Positions 1-5,901 of a stretch of 6,870 nt of DNA are shown here, piece by piece. Position numbers and translations under genes: made by a program. The notes under the pieces were generated by a model. The model ran no database searches, was not told the DNA's origin, and saw only the letters and a program-made list of their open reading frames with translations. This DNA is from an uncultured Collinsella sp. (GTDB lineage Bacteria > Actinomycetota > Coriobacteriia > Coriobacteriales > Coriobacteriaceae). The first letter of the stretch is position 1. Every line of letters starts with the position of its first letter. The DNA lies in NCBI GenBank assembly GCA_902491345.1, contig CABUHI010000047.1, positions 1 through 6,870 of the forward strand, written 5' to 3'.

Positions 1-2426
1 TGACCGTAGGCGATGCAGCCGTCATTGACGGGTACGGTGTGGGGGACAAGGACAGTAAGGCCCACGCTTTTGAGCTCGCGGGCGAGGAGCTGAAGCAGAA
101 GTCGGTTCATGAACACGCCGCCCGAGAGCGCGACGGTGTCGATGCCCTCGTGCACGCAGATATCGCTGGCGATGCGCGCCGAGGAGCGCGCGATGCCGAC
201 ATGGAAGTCGAGTGCGAGCCTGTTGGCGGGCGCTCCGGCTTCAATTCCTCCCAAAAGTGCCTCAAAGAGTGCTTTCTGGTCCAGAACATAGGGGCCGTCC
301 AGCCACGATGGGTCAGATGCGGAGTAGCCGGCGTTGTCGTCGGGAAAATGGGCGATTTCGCTGTCGAGCGCGCGCCAGGCGGCGGCTTCGAGCTCGATGG
401 CGGGTTCGCCCTCGTAGGTTGCCTTGTCGCAGATGTCCAGAATTGCTGCCGTGGCATCAAAGAAACGCCCCATGCTGCTGGTACGCGGGCTGTTGATGCC
501 GCGCTCGATCATGGTGGCTGTCACGCTGCGCGTTTGCTCGTCGAGGCTGTCTAAAAGCCGAGCGGCACCTGGGTGCTCGAGCAGGCCGAGCTCACTGAGC
601 AGGGCAAAGGCGTTGCGGCGGGCATCGCGCACGGAGGCCGCCCCACCGGGGAGCGCCCAGGTGCGCAGATGCGCGACGCGCTCAAAATCGGCGAGACGGG
701 CGACAAGAAACTCACCGCCCCATATGGTGCCATCGGTGCCGGCGCCCGTGCCGTCGAAGGCGATGCCGAGGACGCGTGCATCGGGCGCAAGCCGGCCTGC
801 GACAATCGCCTCTGCCATTACGCTCGCGATGTGCGCATGGTGGTGCTGGACTTCGATAAGCGGCAGATCGTGCTCCCGCGCCTGCTCGCGCGCCCATTGG
901 CTCGACAGATAGCTGGGATGCATGTCGCATGCCAAGGCGGCAGGCGCCAGGTCAAAGAGGTTTTCCAGACGCGAGCGCGCGGCGCTCCAAGCATCGAAAG
1001 TCGCGCCGTTTTCGACATCGCCGATATGCTGCGACACAAAACAGGTCGCTTCGCCGTTCGTCCCTTCACGCGTGAGCGCAATCGTGGCTTTTTGCTGCGG
1101 CCCGCAGGCGAGTACGCAGGGCGTGGTGCCGTCGAGCGCCGGCAACGGCAGCGGCTGGGGTGCATATCCGCGAGCGCGGCGCACGGGCATAACGGCGCCG
1201 TCGACCACGCGCACCACAGAATCGTCGTAGCGCGAGAGGATCGCGCGGTCGTTACCGAGCAGCGCGTCGGCGATGCCGGCGGCAACGAGGTGTTCCCAGG
1301 CAAGGTCGTCGTCGGTCTCGATGGGTTCTTCGCTCAGGTTTCCGCTGGTCATGACCAGCGCGTGCATGTCATGCGACGCGGCAGCTACAAGCAGCAGATG
1401 TTGAAGCGGTGTATAGGGGAGCATGACGCCGAGCTCAGGAAGGTCGCGCGCGACGGACGGCGCGAGCGCGAGGGCGTCGGGGGAACCGCCGTTGCCCTCG
1501 CCAACAGTGCGCCGGCGCAGCAGCACAATGGGGCGGATGCTGCCGGCGAGCAGATCGCGTTCAGCATCGTCGATATGACACAGGCGCTCGGTATCAGCAA
1601 GACTGCGCACCATGACGGCAAGTGGTTTGTTGCTGCGGCGTTTGCGACGGCGCAACTCGGCCACCGCTTGCTCGTTGGCAGCGTCACAGGCTAGATGGAA
1701 TCCGCCCAGGCCCTTGATGGCGACGATGCCACCGCTGGCCAGCAGCTCAACGCAGCGCTCGATGATAGCGTCGCTGGCCTCGCGTGTGGTGCCGACGGTC
1801 GGTGTCGCGGACGAATTCCCGCACGCATCGCCGTTCACAGCCTCGCGCCACGTAATATGCGGCCCGCAATCAAAGCAGGCATCGGGCTGCGCGTGAAAAC
1901 GCCGGTCGAGCGGATTGGCATACTCCGCGGCACACTCGGGGCACATGGGAAAACGGTCCATCGAGGTAGCCGCTCGATCGTAAGGCAGCGAGCGGATGAT
2001 GGTAAAGCGCGGTCCGCAGTTAGTGCAGTTGATAAAGGGGTAGTGATAGCGTCGGTCGGCGGGATCGAACAACTCGCGCAGGCAATCGTCACAGGTGGCG
2101 ATATCGGGCGAGACAAGTGTGGTGTGCGCGGTCTGGTCCTGCGACGCCACAATGTGAAAGCCCTGCTCATCGGCAGTGCTCCAACCGCCAGGCTCCAAAT
2201 CCGCAATATCGACTCGCTCAACGCGAGCCGCCGCGGGCGCATGCTCAGAAAGCGCAGCGACAAATCCGTCAACCGCCTCGGCACAAGCGTGCGCCTCGAT
2301 ATGCACGCCGTCGCCCGCATTGAGCACCCATCCGCAAATGCCATGCGCCATGGCCTCGCGATACACAAACGGTCGCATGCCAACGCCCTGCACAATGCCC
2401 GTCACATGAATATGCACATGCCGCAT
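1..2426 (-). CDS. hypF: HypF, [NiFe]-hydrogenase maturation carbamoyltransferase (C-terminus cut by window edge)
   Basis: HypF uses carbamoyl phosphate and ATP to make the carbamoyl group that HypE turns into the CN ligands of the NiFe site; it acts in the cytoplasm. I translated 808 uninterrupted codons. Domains in order: acylphosphatase (about 1-95) with VQGVGMRPF, R18 and N36 as expected catalytic residues; two zinc fingers, C112-x2-C115-x18-C134-x2-C137 and C162-x2-C165-x18-C184-x2-C187; YrdC-like domain (about 205-395) with KGLGGFHLACDA near 238-249 and SGNLSEEP at 361-368; Kae1-like domain (about 400 to the end) with CDMHPSYLSS at 500-509, HHHAH at 528-532, FDGTGAGTDG at 557-566, LSGGVFMN at 767-774 and NDG at 801-803. 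The last motif normally lies close to the C-terminus, so only a few residues are missing. Start: ATG at 2426 with GAGGGG six bases upstream (2433-2438); the acylphosphatase motif begins a few residues later. It is somewhat longer than the usual 750-780 residues. It lies downstream of nikR on the same strand. Confidence 0.97.
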   Translation of the reverse strand, partial: MRHVHIHVTGIVQGVGMRPFVYREAMAHGICGWVLNAGDGVHIEAHACAEAVDGFVAALSEHAPAAARVERVDIADLEPGGWSTADEQGFHIVASQDQTAHTTLVSPDIATCDDCLRELFDPADRRYHYPFINCTNCGPRFTIIRSLPYDRAATSMDRFPMCPECAAEYANPLDRRFHAQPDACFDCGPHITWREAVNGDACGNSSATPTVGTTREASDAIIERCVELLASGGIVAIKGLGGFHLACDAANEQAVAELRRRKRRSNKPLAVMVRSLADTERLCHIDDAERDLLAGSIRPIVLLRRRTVGEGNGGSPDALALAPSVARDLPELGVMLPYTPLQHLLLVAAASHDMHALVMTSGNLSEEPIETDDDLAWEHLVAAGIADALLGNDRAILSRYDDSVVRVVDGAVMPVRRARGYAPQPLPLPALDGTTPCVLACGPQQKATIALTREGTNGEATCFVSQHIGDVENGATFDAWSAARSRLENLFDLAPAALACDMHPSYLSSQWAREQAREHDLPLIEVQHHHAHIASVMAEAIVAGRLAPDARVLGIAFDGTGAGTDGTIWGGEFLVARLADFERVAHLRTWALPGGAASVRDARRNAFALLSELGLLEHPGAARLLDSLDEQTRSVTATMIERGINSPRTSSMGRFFDATAAILDICDKATYEGEPAIELEAAAWRALDSEIAHFPDDNAGYSASDPSWLDGPYVLDQKALFEALLGGIEAGAPANRLALDFHVGIARSSARIASDICVHEGIDTVALSGGVFMNRLLLQLLARELKSVGLTVLVPHTVPVNDGCIAYG

Positions 2427-2444
2427 GCGACACCCCTCATCAAA

Positions 2445-2524
2445 ACCGACCAAAAAGGGACAGGTTTATTTTGGTAGGTAAAACGCTAAACCTGCCAAAA
2501 CAAACCTGTCCCTTTTTGGCAGGT
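2445..2524. repeat. Nested inverted repeat between nikR and hypF
   Basis: Arms 2450-2479 and 2490-2519 are complementary over 30 bp with two mismatches, around a 10-base loop (2480-2489). Three more outer pairs (2445-2447 with 2522-2524) follow two mismatches. The two mismatches within the arms are of the A:C type and read as U-G wobbles on one or other RNA strand. Each arm carries an 11-bp motif at both ends, TTTTGG followed by T/C, A/C, GGT. The four copies are at 2469-2479 and 2514-2524 on plus, and 2490-2500 and 2445-2455 on minus. There is no clean U-tract in the minus-strand reading direction, so a classical terminator is not obvious. It could be a dispersed palindromic (REP/MITE-like) repeat, a processing hairpin or an attenuator before hypF. 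Confidence 0.8.
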
Positions 2525-2529
2525 GCGCT

Positions 2530-2543
2530 GCGGGAAATCCCGC
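2530..2543. repeat. Short hairpin overlapping the nikR stop
   Basis: GCGGGA (2530-2535) and TCCCGC (2538-2543) form a perfect 6-bp stem around two bases, touching the nikR TAG stop (2543-2545). No U-tract follows on the minus strand. With the larger palindrome next to it, it could protect the nikR mRNA 3' end. Confidence 0.4.
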
Positions 2544-3055
2544 TACAGCCCCAGGCTCTGCTTGGTGGCGGCACACGTGAGCTCGCCGTGCTTAACGCCG
2601 CGCAGGCCCAGCAGGCGGTCGGCTAGTTCGTAGACGCGCTCGCCGCGACCCTTGAGCGCCAGAATCTCCAAGCAGTTGTGGTGATCCAGATGCACGTGCA
2701 TGGTCGACACGATCTCGTCGGTGTAGTCGTGCTGCACCTCGTCCAGGCGGCGCGTCAGATCGCCGGTGTGATGGTCGTAGATCATGGTGAGCGACCCGAT
2801 AACGTGCTCATCGGGCGTGCGCATCTGCTCTTTGGCGATCGAGGCGCGAATCAGGTCGCGCACGGCCTCGGAGCGGTTGGCCACGTCGCCGCGGCGCGCG
2901 ATCTGTTCGTCAAAACGGCGCAGCAGGTCGTCCGGTGCGGTAACCGAAAAGCGGACCAGCTCGGAGCCGGAGCCACTACAGTGGCAGCCCGCGTCACCGT
3001 CCGCCCCATGCGGATGCTCGTGCTCGTACCCGCAGCCGTGCTCGTGTTCGGCCAC
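2543..3055 (-). CDS. nikR: NikR, nickel-responsive transcriptional regulator with His/Cys-rich N-terminal tail
   Basis: NikR is a tetrameric ribbon-helix-helix repressor that binds DNA when loaded with Ni(II). In this 170-residue protein the ribbon-helix-helix is at about 33-75 (VRFSVTA strand at 34-40), followed by the ACT-like metal domain at about 82-165. The high-affinity nickel ligands of E. coli NikR (H76, H87, H89, C95) align with H109, H120, H122 and C128; HVHLDHHNCLEI (120-131) is diagnostic. Residues 1-30 are an extra tail absent from E. coli NikR, with six His (4, 6, 12, 14, 16, 25) and three Cys (8, 24, 26). The start is GTG at 3055, one base after the stop of the upstream gene. 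It has no good ribosome binding site of its own, so translation is probably coupled. No ATG is available in the tail, and a later start would leave only the conserved core, so the tail depends on this GTG. The likely job is control of nickel uptake and/or hydrogenase genes. Confidence 0.95.
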   Translation of the reverse strand: MAEHEHGCGYEHEHPHGADGDAGCHCSGSGSELVRFSVTAPDDLLRRFDEQIARRGDVANRSEAVRDLIRASIAKEQMRTPDEHVIGSLTMIYDHHTGDLTRRLDEVQHDYTDEIVSTMHVHLDHHNCLEILALKGRGERVYELADRLLGLRGVKHGELTCAATKQSLGL

Positions 3056-3056
3056 G

Positions 3057-3305
3057 TTACACCAGCTTCACGGAGCCGACGGAGTTGTGGTCGGCCTCGA
3101 TGGCCTCTTCGTAGCCCTCGAGTGCATCATGGGCCTCGTGCAGCGCGGCCATGGCTGCCTCGAGCTTGGCGCCGATGCGCTCCATGTCAAAATTCTCGGT
3201 CGCATGCAGCAGCTGATGGCTCCACTCGTGAGCGAGCTCGATGGTGTCGTCGACCTGCTTGACGCTCATGGCAAGCTGGCTCATATTCATTCCAACATCA
3301 TGCAT
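3057..3305 (-). CDS. 82-residue His-patterned helical-hairpin protein, unknown family
   Basis: I do not recognise a family. The start ATG at 3305 has a strong ribosome binding site (AAGGAGA, 3312-3318; GGAG seven bases away). The sequence predicts two amphipathic helices, about 8-38 and 41-71. Core positions L11, V15, V18, I22, A25, S29, L32 and T36 follow a heptad pattern; so do I44, L48, A51, L55, A58, L62, Y65 and I69. The two sets pair exactly about residue 40 (each pair sums to 80), as expected for an antiparallel hairpin. H26, H30 and H34 lie on one helical face, and H56 and H59 on the facing helix, close to H26. There is no signal peptide, membrane segment or Cys. It is followed after one base by nikR, so the two are almost certainly co-transcribed and translationally coupled. 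A metal-binding or NikR-partner role is inferred from this context only. Confidence 0.8.
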   Translation of the reverse strand: MHDVGMNMSQLAMSVKQVDDTIELAHEWSHQLLHATENFDMERIGAKLEAAMAALHEAHDALEGYEEAIEADHNSVGSVKLV

Positions 3306-3344
3306 GGGAAATCTCCTTTTGTATGGGGCAGTTCAGTGGTTCAG

Positions 3345-3350
3345 ATTTTA
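3345..3350 (-). promoter_or_regulatory. Candidate -10 box for the 82-residue gene/nikR operon
   Basis: The minus strand reads TAAAAT here, about 40 bases upstream of the ATG at 3305, in the gap between the terminator at 3383-3415 and the gene. No convincing -35 hexamer lies 16-18 bases further upstream. No good GTATGA-N16-TCATAC NikR operator is visible nearby. Confidence 0.3.
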
Positions 3351-3377
3351 CTACGCCCGCTTTGCGCGCAGCTGCAT

Positions 3378-3415
3378 AAGAAAACGGGTACGAGTCTGTG
3401 CGACCCGCACCCGTT
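3378..3415 (-). terminator. Rho-independent terminator, minus strand (probably trxA)
   Basis: On the minus strand positions 3415-3402 and 3396-3383 form a 14-bp stem with two G-U pairs and no mismatch, closed by the five-base loop GCACA. The tail reads TTTTCTTA, including the last two stem bases. It lies about 110 bases after the trxA stop and before the promoter of the next minus-strand operon, so it probably ends trxA transcription. If a promoter lay between trxA and the hairpin it could instead act as an attenuator for the nikR operon. Confidence 0.75.
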
Positions 3416-3526
3416 CACTGGGGGCTGTTTGTAACTACCATACTATCCGTGGTCGCCCGCGCCGCATCCGGCGGTCCGGCGAGCGGTGCAAAAGCGCTCA
3501 TAGACGGCGGGTAAGTAACAAGCGTA

Positions 3527-3847
3527 TTACAGATGCTTCTTCAGCAGCGCCTGCAGCCTCGCCTTGGGCAGAGCGCCAACCGAGCGGTCAATCTCTTCGC
3601 CGTTCTTAAACACAATCAGCGTCGGGATGCTCATGACGCCATACTTCATGGCCAGGTCCTGGTTGTCGTCGACGTTGCATTTGGCAACGGCAAGCTTGCC
3701 CGCCAGCTCATCGGCAACCTCGTCAACGATGGGCGAGAGGGAGCGGCAGGGACCGCACCACGGTGCCCAAAAATCGACCAGCACGGGCAGGCTGTCTTTA
3801 ACGACGGAATCGAAGTTCTCGGGGGTAATCTGCTTGATGTCAGCCAT
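3527..3847 (-). CDS. trxA: Thioredoxin
   Basis: This is a 106-residue cytoplasmic thioredoxin, the usual size, which reduces disulfides in partner proteins and is recycled by thioredoxin reductase. The active site WCGPC is at 30-34 (C31 and C34), the buried acid is D25 within VDFWAPW, and the cis-proline is P75 in SIPTL. The residue after the active site is Arg (CGPCR) where E. coli has Lys. The start is ATG at 3847, chosen because a near-perfect GGAGG (3853-3857) stands five bases upstream and MADIKQIT is a normal thioredoxin N-terminus. A longer open frame to 3931 adds 28 residues unlike the family. It is divergent from the UDG-like gene and is followed by a terminator at 3378-3415. Thioredoxin reductase is not in the window. 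Confidence 0.96.
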   Translation of the reverse strand: MADIKQITPENFDSVVKDSLPVLVDFWAPWCGPCRSLSPIVDEVADELAGKLAVAKCNVDDNQDLAMKYGVMSIPTLIVFKNGEEIDRSVGALPKARLQALLKKHL

Positions 3848-3865
3848 GGTGACCTCCATAATGTG

Positions 3866-3882
3866 ACGCGGCTCAGCCGCGT
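3866..3882 (-). repeat. Hairpin in the trxA 5' leader
   Basis: ACGCGGC and GCCGCGT form a perfect 7-bp GC-rich stem around a three-base loop, nine bases upstream of the trxA ribosome binding site. If transcription starts near 3895 the hairpin is in the leader mRNA, where it could stabilise the transcript or tune initiation. Confidence 0.45.
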
Positions 3883-3901
3883 AAAACTCAGTACGACCGT
3901 G

Positions 3902-3907
3902 CTTATA
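3902..3907 (-). promoter_or_regulatory. Candidate trxA -10 box
   Basis: The minus strand reads TATAAG, five of six matches to TATAAT, about 55 bases upstream of the trxA ATG. The hexamer 17 bases further upstream (TGGTTG) is a poor -35. Confidence 0.35.
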
Positions 3908-3911
3908 CCCA

Positions 3912-3942
3912 GCCGCCCGCAAAGCAACCACTCGCGGGCAGC
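3912..3942. promoter_or_regulatory. Inverted repeat midway between divergent promoters
   Basis: Nine-base arms 3912-3920 (GCCGCCCGC) and 3934-3942 (GCGGGCAGC) match at eight positions around a 13-base centre. The centre (3927) is almost exactly midway between the two divergent candidate -10 boxes (3902-3907 and 3950-3955), so the repeat covers both -35 regions. On plus it is followed by TCTTTTAT, which also looks terminator-like. It may be a shared operator; the protein that would bind is unknown. Confidence 0.4.
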
Positions 3943-3949
3943 TCTTTTA

Positions 3950-3955
3950 TATAAT
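3950..3955 (+). promoter_or_regulatory. Consensus -10 box for the UDG-like gene
   Basis: A perfect TATAAT, giving a predicted transcription start near 3962 and a leader of about 22 bases before the ATG at 3984. No good -35 is seen at the expected spacing. Confidence 0.5.
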
Positions 3956-3983
3956 GGTGGGCACGCAAACGATTGGAGAGCGC

Positions 3984-4559
3984 ATGCCCACGTCACAAAG
4001 CCAGAAAAAAGAAGCCATCGCCCAGGCGGCCGAGCAGGAGCTCACATCGCTTGCGGTCCGTGGCGTGCGTATCGCGGGCAACGCGTGCTCGCCGATCGTG
4101 CTGGTCAAAGGCGATTTGGACGAGGCCGAGCGTTCGGGTGGCGAGCTTGCCGCCGGCCCGGATGGCGCGGCGTTGCGCAAGGCGCTTGGGGCCATCGGCT
4201 ACGCGCCCGAGGATTTTTGCGTGCTGGCAAGCGTCGCCGGCGTGGGTGACGGAGCGGTCGCGGTGGGCGAGACTCTGCCGTGCGAGCTGTTCCGCGAGGC
4301 GCTCGAGGCCTTGGACCCCGAGGCGGTGCTACTGCTCGACAACAACGCGGCCGATGCCATGCGCGAGACCTACGCCGATATGCTCGTGGCGATCGATGAC
4401 TTCGACACCGCCATGCTCAAGCCCGGCCTGGTCGCCCATGTGCAGGGCCGCCGCGTGCTCGCGCTCGACGGCTTTGAGGCGGCGCTGACCGACAAAGCGG
4501 CCAAGCAGCGCATGTGGGCCTACATCAAGCAGCTGACTCCGGCGGCCGCTCCGCTGTAG
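3984..4559 (+). CDS. Hypothetical protein, possibly a degenerate uracil-DNA-glycosylase-like fold
   Basis: This is a 191-residue soluble protein with no signal peptide or membrane segment. Its outline resembles family 4 uracil-DNA glycosylases. A strand and loop at 37-60 (SPIVLVKGDLDEAERSGG) stands where GEAPGxxED..GRPFVG is expected; ALRKALGAIGYAPEDFCVLASV (63-84) matches the helix and strand that follow. CELFREALEALDPEAVLLL (100-118) then NAADAM matches the 'P..vv.lG..A' segment, and AAKQRMWAYIKQL (172-184) matches the C-terminal helix. The catalytic GEAPG motif, the Fe-S cysteine pattern (only C35, C79 and C100 are present) and the HP motif are not seen, so glycosylase activity is unlikely. 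The start at 3984 is preferred: GGAGAG is at 3975-3980, while the earlier ATG at 3954 overlaps the TATAAT box. It is divergent from trxA. The coding call is firm; the fold is a pattern-based guess. Confidence 0.85.
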   Translation: MPTSQSQKKEAIAQAAEQELTSLAVRGVRIAGNACSPIVLVKGDLDEAERSGGELAAGPDGAALRKALGAIGYAPEDFCVLASVAGVGDGAVAVGETLPCELFREALEALDPEAVLLLDNNAADAMRETYADMLVAIDDFDTAMLKPGLVAHVQGRRVLALDGFEAALTDKAAKQRMWAYIKQLTPAAAPL

Positions 4560-4623
4560 CGGATTGGCGCCGGTGAGCGATTGCCTAGCGGGCAAGACAC
4601 GCCGCGAGATCGGCGCCGCACTT

Positions 4624-5901
4624 CTACATCACAGCGCGCAGCTCAAACCGATCGCCGTTAATGCGGAACTGACAGTTGCCGTTCATGCGCTCCACGGCAA
4701 GTTTGATGCTCCTGGTGCCAAAGCCGTGTCCGGTGTGCCCGGCTACGGGCATGCCGTCGACCATGCGCGGCGCGCGGTCAAACGTGTTGGAAACTAACAA
4801 CAGCAGCTGGCCGTCCTCTAATCGCAGGTCAAAGTCGACGAATCGCTTTCCTTGGGGTGCGGCGCTTGCGGCGGTGATAGCGTTTTCCAAGGCATTTGAG
4901 AGCACGCTAAACAGATCGGCGTCGCCTACGTGGATGGTTTCGGGTACGGCGGCGCGCAGGTTGGCGGTAATGCCGTTTCTATTGATATCCGAGTTAAATG
5001 ACGAAAGCGCGATGTTTACGGTCTCGTTGGCGCAGAAGCGGCGTACGGCGGTGCGGTCGCCGGCTTCGCAGAGTTCGTCGATTCGATCGAGCGCCTCGTC
5101 GGTGTGGCCCTCCTCAATTAAAGCGGCCAGGCCGCGTAGGAAGTGGCGCATATCGTGGCGAAGAATCGACAGCTCGCGCCCAGATTGACGCCAAGCCTCG
5201 AGCTCTTTGATGGCGGCGCTGTCGCGGGTTTCGAGCATCCAGCGCTCTCGCTCGGCGGTTTCCTTTTCTTCGTATTCGCGCAGGTAAACGGCAAGAAACA
5301 TAAGATAGAAGGCGCAGAGCGCAAAGGCCAAAAACTCAACCGTCACCACCGAGCCCGAGTGGAACAGCGTGGTGTAGACGTTGGTGGCATAGTCAAAGAC
5401 GTAATAGACGAGCGGCAGGATTAAAAGGATGCCCAGCTCGGTGGTGCTTTTAATCGCCAAGCGCGGACCGATGTCGCCGGCCCAATGCAGCAGGACGGCA
5501 AAGACGGCGAGTGTGGTCGCGATGCGCGCCAGATAGTACGCGATCTGAGAATCGGTTGCGGCAAATGCGGCGATGCCCATCCAATTGCTGAACTGGCAGC
5601 TCAGATAGGCACTCGTAATGCCGAGCACGGCAAGCAGCGGGCTCAGGCGGTAGCGCGCGCACAAATAGATGACGAGCGGCAGATGCACGACGAGCGGATA
5701 TACCTGGCGGGCGAAAAGCTCGCCGCCGACGGCATTGGCGAGGCCAAATGCGCATCCGGTTACGGCACCGACCAGCACCAGTTCAAGCGCATGACGCCGG
5801 TTGATCTCGATACCGCACAGCGCCGCCGAGGCAAAGATGCCAAAGAGCAGCGTCGTGGCGTGGTGGATTGCCCAAAGGACCATTTCGACCGAGGAGACCA
5901 T
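4624..5901 (-). CDS. GHKL-type (AgrC-like) membrane sensor histidine kinase
   Basis: A 425-residue sensor kinase that should autophosphorylate on His and pass the phosphate to the response regulator encoded just upstream. The N-terminal half has about seven hydrophobic segments (roughly 8-30, 38-60, 66-83, 86-102, 119-140, 155-173, 185-208), the polytopic sensor layout of AgrC-type kinases. A charged helical linker (208-245) leads to the H-box, LRHDMRH at 247-253, with H249 as the likely phosphoacceptor. The ATPase part has the N-box NALEN at 336-340 and the G-box GHGFG at 391-395. The frame ends 30 residues after the G-box, as in this family. The start ATG at 5901 shares its A with the regulator's TGA stop (TGATG), and GGGAG stands six bases upstream. 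The gene is convergent with the UDG-like gene, with 64 bases between the stops. The ligand is unknown; no agrB/agrD-like gene is in the window. Confidence 0.93.
   Translation of the reverse strand: MVSSVEMVLWAIHHATTLLFGIFASAALCGIEINRRHALELVLVGAVTGCAFGLANAVGGELFARQVYPLVVHLPLVIYLCARYRLSPLLAVLGITSAYLSCQFSNWMGIAAFAATDSQIAYYLARIATTLAVFAVLLHWAGDIGPRLAIKSTTELGILLILPLVYYVFDYATNVYTTLFHSGSVVTVEFLAFALCAFYLMFLAVYLREYEEKETAERERWMLETRDSAAIKELEAWRQSGRELSILRHDMRHFLRGLAALIEEGHTDEALDRIDELCEAGDRTAVRRFCANETVNIALSSFNSDINRNGITANLRAAVPETIHVGDADLFSVLSNALENAITAASAAPQGKRFVDFDLRLEDGQLLLLVSNTFDRAPRMVDGMPVAGHTGHGFGTRSIKLAVERMNGNCQFRINGDRFELRAVM

Noticed and set aside
39..2477. Long plus-strand open frames (39-554, 573-1694, 1695-2477) antisense to hypF
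   Set aside because: They lie in the codon-aligned antisense frame of hypF, where stops need the rare codons TTA, CTA or TCA on the other strand; GC-rich coding leaves that frame open. The translations are low-complexity and resemble no family, while hypF shows all family motifs.
3321..3443. GTATGG (3321-3326) and CCATAC (3438-3443) as a NikR operator
   Set aside because: The half-sites are 111 bases apart, whereas NikR operators have a gap of about 16; the second also lies beyond the terminator.
3415..3501. 28-residue minus-strand ORF between trxA and the terminator, a possible leader peptide
   Set aside because: No ribosome binding site, Pro/Ala-rich low-information sequence and no recognisable regulatory codon run.
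3848..3931. 28-residue N-terminal extension of thioredoxin
   Set aside because: The extension is not thioredoxin-like and covers the leader hairpin and candidate -10; the GGAGG at 3853-3857 selects the ATG at 3847.
3954..3983. Upstream ATG (3954) for the UDG-like gene
   Set aside because: It overlaps the TATAAT box and lacks a ribosome binding site; the ATG at 3984 has GGAGAG at the right distance.
4566..4617. GGCGCCG / CGGCGCC pair in the convergent gap as a bidirectional terminator
   Set aside because: Only a 7-bp stem with a loop of about 38 bases and no U-tract on either side. A small TTGCC/GGCAA stem inside is also too weak.
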